Below are positions 17,696 to 25,403 of a stretch of 64,000 nt of DNA, in pieces. A program made the position numbers and the translations under genes. A model generated the notes under the pieces. That model was given only the letters and a program-made list of their open reading frames with translations. It made no database searches and was not told the DNA's origin. Position 1 is the first letter of the stretch, and each line of letters begins with the position of its first letter. The stretch lies in assembly GCF_024171885.1 (NCBI RefSeq), contig NZ_JAMTCP010000004.1, positions 270,632-334,631 of the forward strand, read 5' to 3'. Source of the stretch: Streptoalloteichus tenebrarius. Its GTDB lineage: Bacteria > Actinomycetota > Actinomycetes > Mycobacteriales > Pseudonocardiaceae.

Positions 17696-18021
17696 ACACC
17701 CAATCCAACCCCACTACCGGTCAAGGGCCAGGCGCGACCGGTCCACCATGACGACCTCCGGCACAACGACGTCGTGCCAACCCAGATGACCACCCACCGG
17801 CCACCCCGACAGCTCATGCCTGGAAAGGCCGACGGCTCGCCCCCGCCGGCCACCACGTCACAGGAGAACCGCGCCAACGGCCGGGGGAGACCCCGAGCAT
17901 GCCGTGCCCACAGAACCGGCACTGGGCGCAGTGACCCTGAGCCGGTGGGGCACAGCGGATGCTCCGCGAAAACCCTGCCCGGGGCAGGGGCCACATCGAC
18001 CCCTGACCCGGCGGATGGCGC
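17696..18021. other. Intergenic stretch between convergent genes
   Basis: About 330 bases with no supported gene, ribosome site or repeat, between the terminator of the luciferase-like gene and the stop of the PPOX gene. Confidence 0.4.
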
Positions 18022-18432
18022 TCAGGCCCCGAGACGACCCACGACCTTGCTTGGCGTCACGCGCAGGACCACCAACGCCTCGTCAGGATCGGCCGTCGGA
18101 TTGAACTCGGCATACGCCTTTCCCGTGTACTTCACCGACAAAGCGTCAAGCAACTCCCGGCCACCCTCGTCACTCAACGCCACCTCGCCCCGGATCTCCG
18201 CGTAGGAGTAGGGCTCATCGACGGGCTGGACCACCACCGTCGCCCTCGGGTCACGACGGAGGTTGCGCTCCTTGCGGCTCCCCACGGCACTCGTGATCAG
18301 GATGTCGTCGCCGTCGTAGGTGGCCCACACCGGCGACGCCTGCGGGCTGCCGTCCGGCTGGATCGTCACCAACGTGACGAAAGTGGGCGCGTCGAGGACT
18401 TCCTTGAGACGATCGGACAACACGGCGGCCAT
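18022..18432 (-). CDS. PPOX class F420-dependent oxidoreductase (FDOR-B)
   Basis: A 136-residue split-barrel flavin/deazaflavin protein. MAAVLSDRLKEVLDAPTFVTLVTIQPDGSPQASPVWATYDGDDILI is the typical start of the F420-dependent Rv1155-like branch, followed by ERNLRRDPRATVVVQPVDEPYSYAEIRGEV and VLRVTPSKVVGRLG. These enzymes bind F420 and reduce varied substrates. Within its coding sequence lies a 22-base element (18361-18382) that recurs exactly at 18630-18651 upstream of the next gene. It is divergent from the XRE regulator. Confidence 0.88.
   Translation of the reverse strand: MAAVLSDRLKEVLDAPTFVTLVTIQPDGSPQASPVWATYDGDDILITSAVGSRKERNLRRDPRATVVVQPVDEPYSYAEIRGEVALSDEGGRELLDALSVKYTGKAYAEFNPTADPDEALVVLRVTPSKVVGRLGA
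18361..18382. repeat. 22-base repeat containing GTCAC-N4-GTGAC, copy 1
   Basis: A 22-base sequence with the core GTCACCAACGTGACGAAA lies inside the PPOX coding region and recurs identically at 18630-18651. Confidence 0.6.
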
Positions 18433-18629
18433 GGGATGGTTCCCCCCTGCTTCTCGCGGCGTCGGGCTCGACGCACCTGCTGCGCCGATCTTGCCTCAGC
18501 GGCATGCCCCAGATGGCCCCGATCCGCTGCGTCCTCTACCACTGCGAACCTCGCCAGCCGGCCGACCCTCCTCATCGGACACCCCGAGGAACCGCCGTCG
18601 GTCTCGCCCGACGGGCACGGAGACCGGGA

Positions 18630-18651
18630 GATCGTCACCAACGTGACGAAA
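18630..18651. repeat. 22-base repeat containing GTCAC-N4-GTGAC, copy 2
   Basis: Identical to 18361-18382. This copy is intergenic, between PPOX and the XRE-cupin gene. On the minus strand it encodes the same FVTLVTI peptide as the PPOX start, suggesting either a partial gene duplication or a shared protein-binding site. Confidence 0.6.
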
Positions 18652-18730
18652 CTCGAACCGCCAGGAACTCCTGGAGACACCACCAGGGGAGGCGAACCCC
18701 GCGACCCAACCCCTCGCCCTCTCAGATATG

Positions 18731-18743
18731 GGATAGCATCCCG
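18731..18743. promoter_or_regulatory. Promoter/operator of XRE-cupin gene
   Basis: GGGAT-AGC-ATCCC (18731-18743) is an inverted repeat flanked by two direct copies of ATATGGGA. It overlaps a TAGCAT -10 box (18734-18739) placed seven bases before the ATG. This layout suggests a leaderless, autoregulated promoter. Confidence 0.5.
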
Positions 18744-18746
18744 AAT

Positions 18747-19331
18747 ATGGGAGACACCGACCCGGCGCAAGACACCCACGACATGGAGAACCGGCTCGCC
18801 AGACGGCTCGCCGAACTCCGCGCCGAACACAACTGGTCCCTCGACGACCTCGCCCGCCGCACCGGCATCAGCCGCTCCACCCTGTCCCGCCTCGAACGCG
18901 CCGAGATCAGCCCCACAGCCGCCCTCCTGGGCAAACTCTGCACCGCCTACCAACGCACCATGTCCCGACTGCTCGCCGAGGTGGAAACCGAACCACCACA
19001 CCTCGTGCGAGCCGACCAACAAACCATCTGGCAAGACAAGGAGACCGGCTTCACCCGACGCTCAGTGTCCCCACCACACCCCGGGCTCCGCGCCGAACTC
19101 GTCGAGGGGACATTGCGACCAGGAGCCGACATCACCTACGACAGCCCCTCCGTACCCGGCCTGGAACAACACATCTGGGTGCTGACCGGCGCACTGGACG
19201 TGACGGTGGACCACACCACACACCAGATCCACGCGGGGGACTGCCTGCGATTCCGACTCTGGGGCCAGACCCGGTTCCACTGCCCCGGACCCGACCCCGC
19301 CCGCTACGCCCTGGCCCTCGTCCTGCCCTGA
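18747..19331 (+). CDS. XRE-family regulator with C-terminal cupin domain
   Basis: A 194-residue protein. An N-terminal helix-turn-helix (ENRLARRLAELRAEHNWSLDDLARRTGISRSTLSRLERAEISPTAALLGKLC) precedes a small-barrel cupin sensor (ELVEGTLRPGADITYD, LEQHIWVLTGALDVTVDH, HAGDCLRFRLWGQTRFH). Such proteins bind a small ligand in the cupin and usually act on neighbouring genes. It is followed after 32 bases by a GNAT gene in the same direction, a recurrent actinobacterial pairing, so the two are likely an operon. The ATG at 18747 sits seven bases after TAGCAT; a second Met (MENRL, 18783) is possible. Confidence 0.9.
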   Translation: MGDTDPAQDTHDMENRLARRLAELRAEHNWSLDDLARRTGISRSTLSRLERAEISPTAALLGKLCTAYQRTMSRLLAEVETEPPHLVRADQQTIWQDKETGFTRRSVSPPHPGLRAELVEGTLRPGADITYDSPSVPGLEQHIWVLTGALDVTVDHTTHQIHAGDCLRFRLWGQTRFHCPGPDPARYALALVLP

Positions 19332-19363
19332 CCCCCACTTCCCCCGCCCGACAAGGAAAACCC

Positions 19364-19882
19364 GTGCGCAGCATCGTTCGCCTGTCCGCCGACGACTTCT
19401 CCCACGCCCTGCCGGACCTGGCCGACCTGCTCGTCGACACCGTCTCCAGCGGAGCCTCCCTCGGCTTCCTCACCCCCTTCGACCACGACACGGCCCTGAC
19501 CTGGTGGCGGGAACGAAAACCCGCCGTGGCCCAAGGAACCCTGACGGTCTGGATCGCCACCGGCCCCACCGGCGTCCAGGGCACCGTGAGCCTCGCACGC
19601 CCCGACAAGGCCAACGCCACTCACAGGGCCGAGATCGTCAAGCTCATGGTGCACCCACAGGCACGCGGCCAAGGGGTGGGCCGCGCCCTGCTCACCACCG
19701 CCGAACAGGCCGCCAAGGACACCGGCGTCACACTGCTCCTGCTGGACACCGAAACCGGAAGCCCCGCGGAGGGCCTGTACACGTCAGCGGGCTGGACCCG
19801 CTTCGGCGTGGTACCCCGCTACGCGTCCGACCCCACCGGCACCCTGCGGGACGGCAGCTTCTACTACAAACAGCTCACCTGA
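19364..19882 (+). CDS. GNAT family N-acetyltransferase
   Basis: A 172-residue acetyltransferase with a clear acetyl-CoA motif, EIVKLMVHPQARGQGVGRALLTTAEQAAKDTG, and the C-terminal GLYTSAGWTRFGVVPRYASDPTGTLRDGSFYYKQL. The GTG at 19364 is preceded by AAGGAAAA. It lies 32 bases after the XRE-cupin regulator and is probably cotranscribed and controlled by it. The acceptor substrate is unknown; the ending FYYKQL is common in the actinobacterial amine/aminoglycoside-type branch. Confidence 0.85.
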   Translation: MRSIVRLSADDFSHALPDLADLLVDTVSSGASLGFLTPFDHDTALTWWRERKPAVAQGTLTVWIATGPTGVQGTVSLARPDKANATHRAEIVKLMVHPQARGQGVGRALLTTAEQAAKDTGVTLLLLDTETGSPAEGLYTSAGWTRFGVVPRYASDPTGTLRDGSFYYKQLT

Positions 19883-19991
19883 CCAGACACGGACACACCA
19901 GCCCCTGGCACGTTCCCTCCCGGACGCGCACAGGGGCTGGTGGACCGACCACGCGACCGAATCGCCCACCACGCGGCGCGACCCCGTCGGA

Positions 19992-20179
19992 TCAGGTGGT
20001 GCGCCACTGTTGGCCGGCGCTGCCGTTGCACTCCCACGTCTGCACCGCGGCGCCGTTCCACCAGTTGGCGGTGGCTGGGTGTCCTCACGCGCACCAGAAG
20101 CGGAGGGGGCGACGAACGTTCCTCCGACCATCAGCGCGGCCCCAAACGCCGCCGTCACCAGCCGTGCCGTTCTCCTCAT
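19992..20179 (-). pseudogene. Frameshifted remnant of a small secreted ricin B-type lectin
   Basis: The ATG at 20179 begins a good Sec signal peptide (MRRTARLVTAAFGAALMVGG, then TFVAPSASGA). The downstream part in a different frame reads ANWWNGAAVQTWECNGSAGQ and ends QWRTT with a TGA at 19992-19994, the hallmark of a ricin/QxW lectin repeat. Joining the two needs a frameshift around 20070-20095, and most of a normal lectin domain is missing. It is therefore probably a decayed or truncated gene; a sequencing error alone would still leave only about 60 residues. It is convergent with the GNAT gene. Confidence 0.6.
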
Positions 20180-20511
20180 GAAGAGCCTCCCGAAAGCGTG
20201 GAGCGCGGTGTGTTCGTCCCGGCGCACCCACTATCGGTGGGGCACAGAGGGGCCTGACATTCCCAAACCTCGGGCTTGACGAGGCGGGAGAACAGGGGAG
20301 AGGAGGCCCGGAAAGGGCAGTGGTTCGTGCGTGAACCTCAGGGCGGGAAGTTCGCGTGGCGCAAGGGGGTCGCCCCGGTGGTGATCACGGGCAGTGCTCG
20401 GGTGAGTGGCACCGGCTACGCCGGAGGCTGGCGGCACAGTCGAGATGCCGTTGATGGGAGCGGGCGAACACAGTACGGGGCGAGACAGGACTCAGGTCTT
20501 CGTCCGCACAG

Positions 20512-20541
20512 TTTCATGCATAATCGCAATTATGCATGAAA
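20512..20541. promoter_or_regulatory. AT-rich 30-base perfect inverted repeat
   Basis: Arms TTTCATGCATAAT and ATTATGCATGAAA (13 bp, perfect) flank a 4-base spacer. Such AT-rich symmetry in a genome this GC-rich almost always marks a regulator binding site, yet no recognisable gene starts nearby. Confidence 0.6.
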
Positions 20542-20614
20542 CATGAGCGGGGACAGCTCCTTGCCCATGGGGGACTGTTGCCCCTCCTCCCGATTTCCCA
20601 TGGCCCGGCCACGC

Positions 20615-20628
20615 CGTTGTTGACAACG
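20615..20628. promoter_or_regulatory. Short inverted repeat CGTTGT-TG-ACAACG
   Basis: Six-base perfect arms around a two-base centre that also forms a TTGACA sequence. It could be a -35 box under an operator; no downstream gene is evident. Confidence 0.35.
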
Positions 20629-20857
20629 CCGCGCACTCGTTGTTCCTTGATCGACTTCTCTCGGTGCTTTCAGGTGGCCCGGCGAGCCTTGGCCAGCGTC
20701 GAAACCGTGCCGTGGATGCGTTGTTGCGAGGACGAACTCGGGGCAGATCGGCCCGCCGGCCGGCCAGGATCAGGTCCGGTAGCCGGCCAGGGCGTGACGG
20801 GAACCCGATGGGTGGCGTCCTGGTGTTCCCGGCTGGTGCTGTCTCGCTCATGTCATT

Positions 20858-20872
20858 ACGTCACTGTGACGT
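20858..20872. promoter_or_regulatory. ACGTCAC-T-GTGACGT palindrome
   Basis: A perfect 7-bp inverted repeat with one central base. The core CGTCAC-N-GTGACG recurs at 40146-40158, and GTCAC-N-GTGAC recurs at 53911-53921. Confidence 0.5.
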
Positions 20873-21167
20873 TTTGACCGGTGGGTTTCCCTGTACGCCG
20901 AACGCCCCAGAGCCATTGGCCCCGGGGCGTCGGCGGGTCCTGCCCAGGCGAGTGCCGGCGCCCCGGGGTCGCCCCGAACACTCACGCACTCGCCGGCTCG
21001 GCACGGCGCCCGCTGACGAAACGTGAGCGCGCGCTCGGCGGCCGTCAGCGCGTCGACAGTCGTGCGCGAACGAGCAACACGACGCGTTGCGCGGTCGAAC
21101 GCACTGACAGGACAAGGCGGCCCAAAGGGACGGTCAGCCCCTGTCTCCGCAGGTCACCGAAGTGCCG

Positions 21168-21181
21168 ATAATGTACATTAT
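21168..21181. promoter_or_regulatory. ATAATGTACATTAT perfect palindrome
   Basis: A 14-base perfect AT-rich palindrome, likely a dimeric regulator site. No adjacent gene is recognisable. Confidence 0.5.
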
Positions 21182-21588
21182 GTTAAGTAACGAGTGACCG
21201 GCCCAGCCCGCACCACTTCCCCGCGCCGCTCGCGCCGTCAGCGCCGTCCGTCGCGGGTTCAGGCCCGACGCGTGCCTCGACGCCTCGATGCGCGCCAGCT
21301 CGTCCCGGATGGTCGCGATGTTCGCCTCGCGCCTGCTCGTCGACGATGCCCACGCACAGTTGCGGGTGCGTTCGAAGACGTTGTCTGGTCGCCATGAACT
21401 CTCGGAGACCTCTTGCACAGAAGACGTCGCGCGGAATGCCGTGCCCGCCGCTGAGGTCACGTCACCACTCCCCTTCCTGGGGGCCGCACCGGATGATCAT
21501 CTGGCCCCGACCGTTGCCCGGCGTGGTGTGTGACGCTGTGCCCCGCTCCCCTGCCGCCTGGTCGTGCTCGGCATGGTCTCGGGTGACC

Positions 21589-22419
21589 TCATGACGTGTG
21601 AGGCCGCTGTTCCTTGGTGGTTCTTCCCTTGGTGTTGGCCAGCAGGGCTTTCTGGATGTCGTCGTAGGACGGTGCGTTGACCGAGGTCGGCCTGCCGGCC
21701 CGAATGGCTTCCGCCAGCTCGGTGACGGTGTGCAGGGCGGCGCGGAACAGCAGTGATCCGGTGCTGATGCGGCTGACGCCGAGGTCGGCGAGCCGCGCCG
21801 TGGTGTGGCGCGCGGGGAGGTAGAGGACGTTGACCGGCGCGTCGATGGCGGACACGACGGTGGTGATGTCCTCGTCGTCGGCGATGCCGGGCACGAAGAT
21901 GCCGTCGGCTCCGGCGTCGAGGTAGCGCTCGGCGCGGGTGATCGTCGCGGTGAGGTCGCCGGTGGCGAGCCAGTAGGTGTCGGTTCTGGCGTTGACGAAC
22001 AGGTCGGGCGTGTGGGCCTTGATGGCGTGGATGAGGTCGGCCTGGTGGTCGATGGTGGCGAGGGTGTGGTCGTGGCGTCCGTCCTCGATGTTGATGCCGA
22101 CGGCGCCGGCGGCGTGGAGTTGGGCGGCGAGGTCGGCCACCTCCCCCGGGTCGTCGCTGAAGCCGGCCTCGATGTCGACGGTGACCAGGCAGGGCAGGGT
22201 GGTGAGTCGGTGTGTGAGGGCGAGGGTTTCGTGGCGGGCGAGGCCGTGGGCGTCGGGGATGCCGTGGGTGGCGGCGACGCCGAGGCTGGTGGTGCCGATG
22301 GCGGGGAATCCGGCTGCGACGAGGGCTGATGCTGTGGCGTGGTCCCAGGCGTTGGGGAGGAGGAGGGGGTTTCCGGGTTGGTGGAGTGCGCGGAAGGTGG
22401 TGGTGGCGTTGGTGGTCAT
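21589..22419 (-). CDS. Isocitrate lyase/PEP mutase family protein
   Basis: A 276-residue TIM-barrel protein of the PEP mutase/isocitrate lyase superfamily. Landmarks: FRALHQPGNPLLLPNAWDHATASALVAAGFPAIGTTSLGVAATHG, LVTVDIEAGFSDDPGEVADLA, GINIEDGRHD and FVNARTDTYWLATGD. The canonical KKCGH catalytic loop of isocitrate lyase is absent, as in oxaloacetate-hydrolase or PEP-mutase-like paralogues. The ATG at 22419 overlaps the stop of the P450-like gene by four bases (ATGA), so translation is coupled and the two products probably act together. Substrate unknown; carbon-carbon bond cleavage of an acid is the family norm. Confidence 0.88.
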   Translation of the reverse strand: MTTNATTTFRALHQPGNPLLLPNAWDHATASALVAAGFPAIGTTSLGVAATHGIPDAHGLARHETLALTHRLTTLPCLVTVDIEAGFSDDPGEVADLAAQLHAAGAVGINIEDGRHDHTLATIDHQADLIHAIKAHTPDLFVNARTDTYWLATGDLTATITRAERYLDAGADGIFVPGIADDEDITTVVSAIDAPVNVLYLPARHTTARLADLGVSRISTGSLLFRAALHTVTELAEAIRAGRPTSVNAPSYDDIQKALLANTKGRTTKEQRPHTS

Positions 22420-23264
22420 CGGGTCACCAGGATCTTCGTCGGGATGTGCGGCGTGGTGGAGGGCTCGTGGTCGATGTGGTGTTCGGCGAGGCGGGCGCCG
22501 TGGAGGGCGTCGAGGATGCCGGTGGTGATCGCGAGGGCGTGGGTTCGTCCGGGGCACTGGTGGCGGCCGGCGCCGAAGGGGAGGTTGCTGGTGGCGAGGT
22601 CGAGGGTGATGGTCTCGCCGGTGTCCTTCGCTGTGCGGCGGGTTCGGCGGACTGGTGGTTGGCGGCGGAGTGTGGTGGTCACGATGGTTTCGGTGGGTGT
22701 GTTGGGGGTGTCGGTGCGGAGCATCGTGCGGGCTGCGTTGCCGATGAGGCCGGCGGTGGCGTCGTAGGTCTGGATGAGGAGTGCGATCTTGGCGGCGGTG
22801 GTGTCGTCCTCTCCCCCGTTGAATGCTTGGGCGAGTTCGGCGACGGCGTGGTTGGCGGGTTCTTCGTCGCCGGTGTGGGGTTGGTAGGCCTGCGCGGCGG
22901 TGGCGACGGCGCTGATGGGGGCGGTGGGTGCGCCGAGTGCGGTGGCGAGGACGCGGACGGGGATGACTCGGGAGATCTGGCTGATGAGGTCGATCGGGTC
23001 GGGGGCCGCTGTGTCGAGCAGGGTTGTGGTCTGGTGGTGGGCTTGGTGGCGCAGTTCAGTGGGGTCCACTGTGGACAGTAGTGTGACGGCGAGTCGTCGT
23101 CGGTGTTGGTGGTGTTCTCCTTCGGAGAAGCGGGCGACGCTCCTGCGGAGCCAGCGGATGCCGAGGGTGGGTCCGCCCGTGGGGACGGGTGGCACGGTGA
23201 ACGTGGGGTCGTCGAGGAGGGCGGCGACCTGTGCGGGTGTGGTGATGTGTCGGTCGACGGACAT
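22416..23264 (-). CDS. Compact, non-canonical cytochrome P450
   Basis: A 282-residue protein, much shorter than the usual roughly 400. The heme-thiolate loop LPFGAGRHQCPGRTHAL is intact, and Cys would ligate heme. Two otherwise conserved features are changed. The K-helix ExxR is TTLR (TETIVTTTLRRQPPVRR), and the I-helix acid/alcohol pair is replaced (ATAGLIGNAAR). The stretch that normally links the K-helix to the heme loop, with the FDPxRF-type motif, is nearly absent (DTGETITLDLATSNLPFG). It may be a heme protein with altered chemistry, such as peroxide use, or a non-catalytic one. It overlaps the PEP mutase-like gene by four bases and is divergent from the SBP-like gene. Confidence 0.82.
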   Translation of the reverse strand: MSVDRHITTPAQVAALLDDPTFTVPPVPTGGPTLGIRWLRRSVARFSEGEHHQHRRRLAVTLLSTVDPTELRHQAHHQTTTLLDTAAPDPIDLISQISRVIPVRVLATALGAPTAPISAVATAAQAYQPHTGDEEPANHAVAELAQAFNGGEDDTTAAKIALLIQTYDATAGLIGNAARTMLRTDTPNTPTETIVTTTLRRQPPVRRTRRTAKDTGETITLDLATSNLPFGAGRHQCPGRTHALAITTGILDALHGARLAEHHIDHEPSTTPHIPTKILVTR

Positions 23265-23481
23265 GTCGGCGACCGTATGGCGGGGATGTGTCGGCGTGTG
23301 CCGAAACGTCCGCGCCGGAGAATGTCGCCTCGCTTGGTGGGCGGGGTGGCAGCGGTGGAGTTCGGGCGGGCGTCGTGCTGCCGCCTTGGTGGCGTGACGC
23401 GGCCGTCGTGGGTGGGTCGTGTCGGGTGGGTCCCCGCATTGAGCGATTTTGTTGACCGTGTGGGAGGCCGTTGTACGTACG

Positions 23482-24650
23482 GTGATCATTGAGACCTCCT
23501 CCCCCACGTCCCGGGTGCCCACCGTCGGTGTGGTGGTCCATCGCACGGGGCGGTTGCGTTCGTTGGGCGATCCGCTGTTGTTCGTGCTCGACGACCTGGT
23601 CCGGCGGTGGGACCGCCAGGGGCATCCGGTCGTGTTCGCGGTGGTGGACAGCGGGTCCACGCCGGAGGGCGCGGTGGCCGCCGTCGAGGTTCTGGCCGAC
23701 CGTGAGGACGTCGGGGTGGTGGTCACGTTGGCGGGCAGTCACACGGTGCCGGCGGTGGCGCGGACGTGCGCGCGGCGGGGTGTGCCGTGTGTGTCGACGA
23801 TGTTGCCGTGGCAGGTCTACCGGCGGCAGTCGGAGCTGGGGGCGGACGAGGGCCGGGTGTTCCACTTCGCGTGGGGTCTGGACGACATCGCGTGGGCGTT
23901 CGGGGAGATGTGGCGTGCGGCCGGGGTGGCCGAGGTCGGTTGCCTGTGGAACGACGACGTGCAGGGGCGGGCGTTGCGGTCGGCCGAGGGCGGGTTCGTG
24001 TCCACGGCGCAGGCGTCCGGGTTCGGGTTGGTGGACCTGGAGGCCTACCGGGAGTCCGAGAGCGACTTCGTCGAGCAGGTGGAGGCGTTGGTGGCCAGTG
24101 GGATGCGGGCGGTGACCTCGGCGGGGACTCCGCAGGACCTGGCGCGGTTCTGGGGGGCGGCGCGGGCCGAGGAGGTGCGGCTGCGGTTGTTGACCTCGTC
24201 GCGGTGGCTGACCTATCCGTTCGGTGCGGCGCAGGCCGGGGTGGACGGGGTGGCGACGGTGGTGTCGTGGTCGCCGCGCGGGGCGACGCGGTCGTCGTTG
24301 GGCGTGGGCGGTGCGGAGGAGCTGGCCCGGACGTATGAGGAGGTCACGGGGCGGCCGTGGCTTCAGCCGTTGGGGTTGGCGCATGCGTTGGTGGAGGTGG
24401 CGGTGCACGCGGTGACGGCGGCGGCTGATCCTCGGGACCGCGGGGTGGTGGCCGAGGTGTTGGCGGGGGCCTGTGTGGAGACGGTGGCGGGGCGGCTGGA
24501 CTGGACGCGGGGTCCGGCACCGGGGGTGGCGCGGTGCCGTTGGCGGGTGGGCAGTGGCGGCGTCGGGGTGAGGGGTGGGAGTTGGTGTTGGTGGCCAACG
24601 GCGCTCGGCCGGATGTGCCGGTGGAGGGTGAGCTGCGCCTTCTGGACTGA
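23482..24650 (+). CDS. Branched-chain amino-acid-type substrate-binding-like protein, no signal peptide, frameshifted near its C-terminus
   Basis: A type I periplasmic-binding-protein fold of about 388 residues: VPTVGVVVHRTGRLRSLGDPLLFVLDDLV, VVTLAGSHTVPAVARTCARRGVPCVSTMLPW and FHFAWGLDDIAWAFGEMWR. There is no signal peptide or lipobox, and no permease or ATPase is near, so it looks cytosolic or repurposed. Around 24528-24537 the frame shifts by one base: the original frame continues as poor sequence, while the next frame gives VPLAGGQWRRRGEGWELVLV and ends GELRLLD at 24650. This is either a sequencing error or a recent mutation. The GTG at 23482 is chosen next to the conserved start. It is divergent from the P450/PEP mutase pair. 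Confidence 0.75.
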
Positions 24651-24699
24651 GTCTTCTTGTGAGTCTTCTCGACTGGGTCTTCTTGGCTGGGTCTTCTCG
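24651..24699. repeat. Four short GTCTTCTyG repeats
   Basis: GTCTTCTTG and GTCTTCTCG alternate four times (24651, 24663, 24677 and 24691) directly after the SBP-like stop codon, with 12-14 base spacing. Function unknown; possibly slippage-derived. Confidence 0.6.
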
Positions 24700-24725
24700 G
24701 CGGGGCGGGGTCTCTCCCCCGTGGG

Positions 24726-25196
24726 TCAGGGGCGTCGGTAGGTGCTGTGGATGGTGTAGTCCTTGGCGGGGCCGGTCACGGTGATGGTGACGTGGGTCTG
24801 GTCGGGGCTGTGGAAGTCGTAGTGGCCGGTGTAGATGTCGTGTCCGCAGTGGTGGACGGCGGTGGCTGACACCGGCCAGGGGCCGGGTCCTGTGCGTGTG
24901 GGCAGTAGGTCGTGCAGGACCCGGCCGCCGGTGGGGCTGTCGGGTGGGGTGTCGGTGAAGCAGATCCGCAGGTGGTCGTCGCGCAGGACGTAGAAGTACT
25001 CGCGGTAGGCGGGGGTGCGGCTGCCGGTGGTGCTCTGGAGTTCGCCGTCCTCCCGGTAGTGCAGGACGCCGGGCTGGAGTGGCCGGAAGTGGGCGGTGCC
25101 GTGGAAGGCGCCGTATCCGGAGATCGTGCGGGACAGTGTCCACTGGCCGAGCAGCGAGTCGAACACGGCCTGGGCGGGTGGGGTGAGGTGGGTCAT
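24726..25196 (-). CDS. DUF6314-like protein
   Basis: A 156-residue protein: FDSLLGQWTLSRTISGYGAFHGTAHFRPLQPGVLHYREDGE, YFYVLRDDHLRICFTD, LPTRTGPGPWPVSATAVHHCGHDIYTGHYDF and GPAKDYTIHSTYRRP. These match my memory of the DUF6314 family, a lipocalin-like beta-barrel of unknown function found in fungi and actinobacteria. The ATG at 25196 precedes the domain directly. It is convergent with the SBP-like gene and divergent from the STAND ATPase. Confidence 0.7.
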   Translation of the reverse strand: MTHLTPPAQAVFDSLLGQWTLSRTISGYGAFHGTAHFRPLQPGVLHYREDGELQSTTGSRTPAYREYFYVLRDDHLRICFTDTPPDSPTGGRVLHDLLPTRTGPGPWPVSATAVHHCGHDIYTGHYDFHSPDQTHVTITVTGPAKDYTIHSTYRRP

Positions 25197-25403
25197 CGTC
25201 CTGCCAGGTCGGGTGGTGCTGTGTCCCTCTGACCTTAGAGAGGTGTGGTCGACCGGGGCCTCGGCGACGCCGTGTGCGCCCGCTGTGGGGGTGTTCGTCG
25301 CGCAAGTGCAGTAGCGGGTGGGCCGAGCGGCGGATTGCTGGCCGACCCGTTGTCCCACCACGCTGTCCACTCACCGGTTGTCGGCGATCCGGGGGGGCGG
25401 GCG

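Larger units (their letters stand above)
20180..21588. other. 1.4-kb region without a convincing gene
   Basis: Short open frames on both strands have no domain-like sequence or ribosome site. One fragment on the minus strand (about 21250-21400) reads TIRDELARIEASRHASGL and could be part of a lost gene. The region is unusual in holding four palindromes (20512-20541, 20615-20628, 20858-20872, 21168-21181), two of them AT-rich. It also falls where the + strand shifts from C/A-rich (to the left) to G/T-rich (to the right). Confidence 0.5.

Noticed and set aside
20492..20851. Minus-strand open frame of 119 codons starting near the ACGTCAC-T-GTGACGT palindrome
   Set aside because: The first 35 codons look faintly protein-like, but the rest is Arg/Ser/Pro noise and the frame runs through the AT-rich palindrome.
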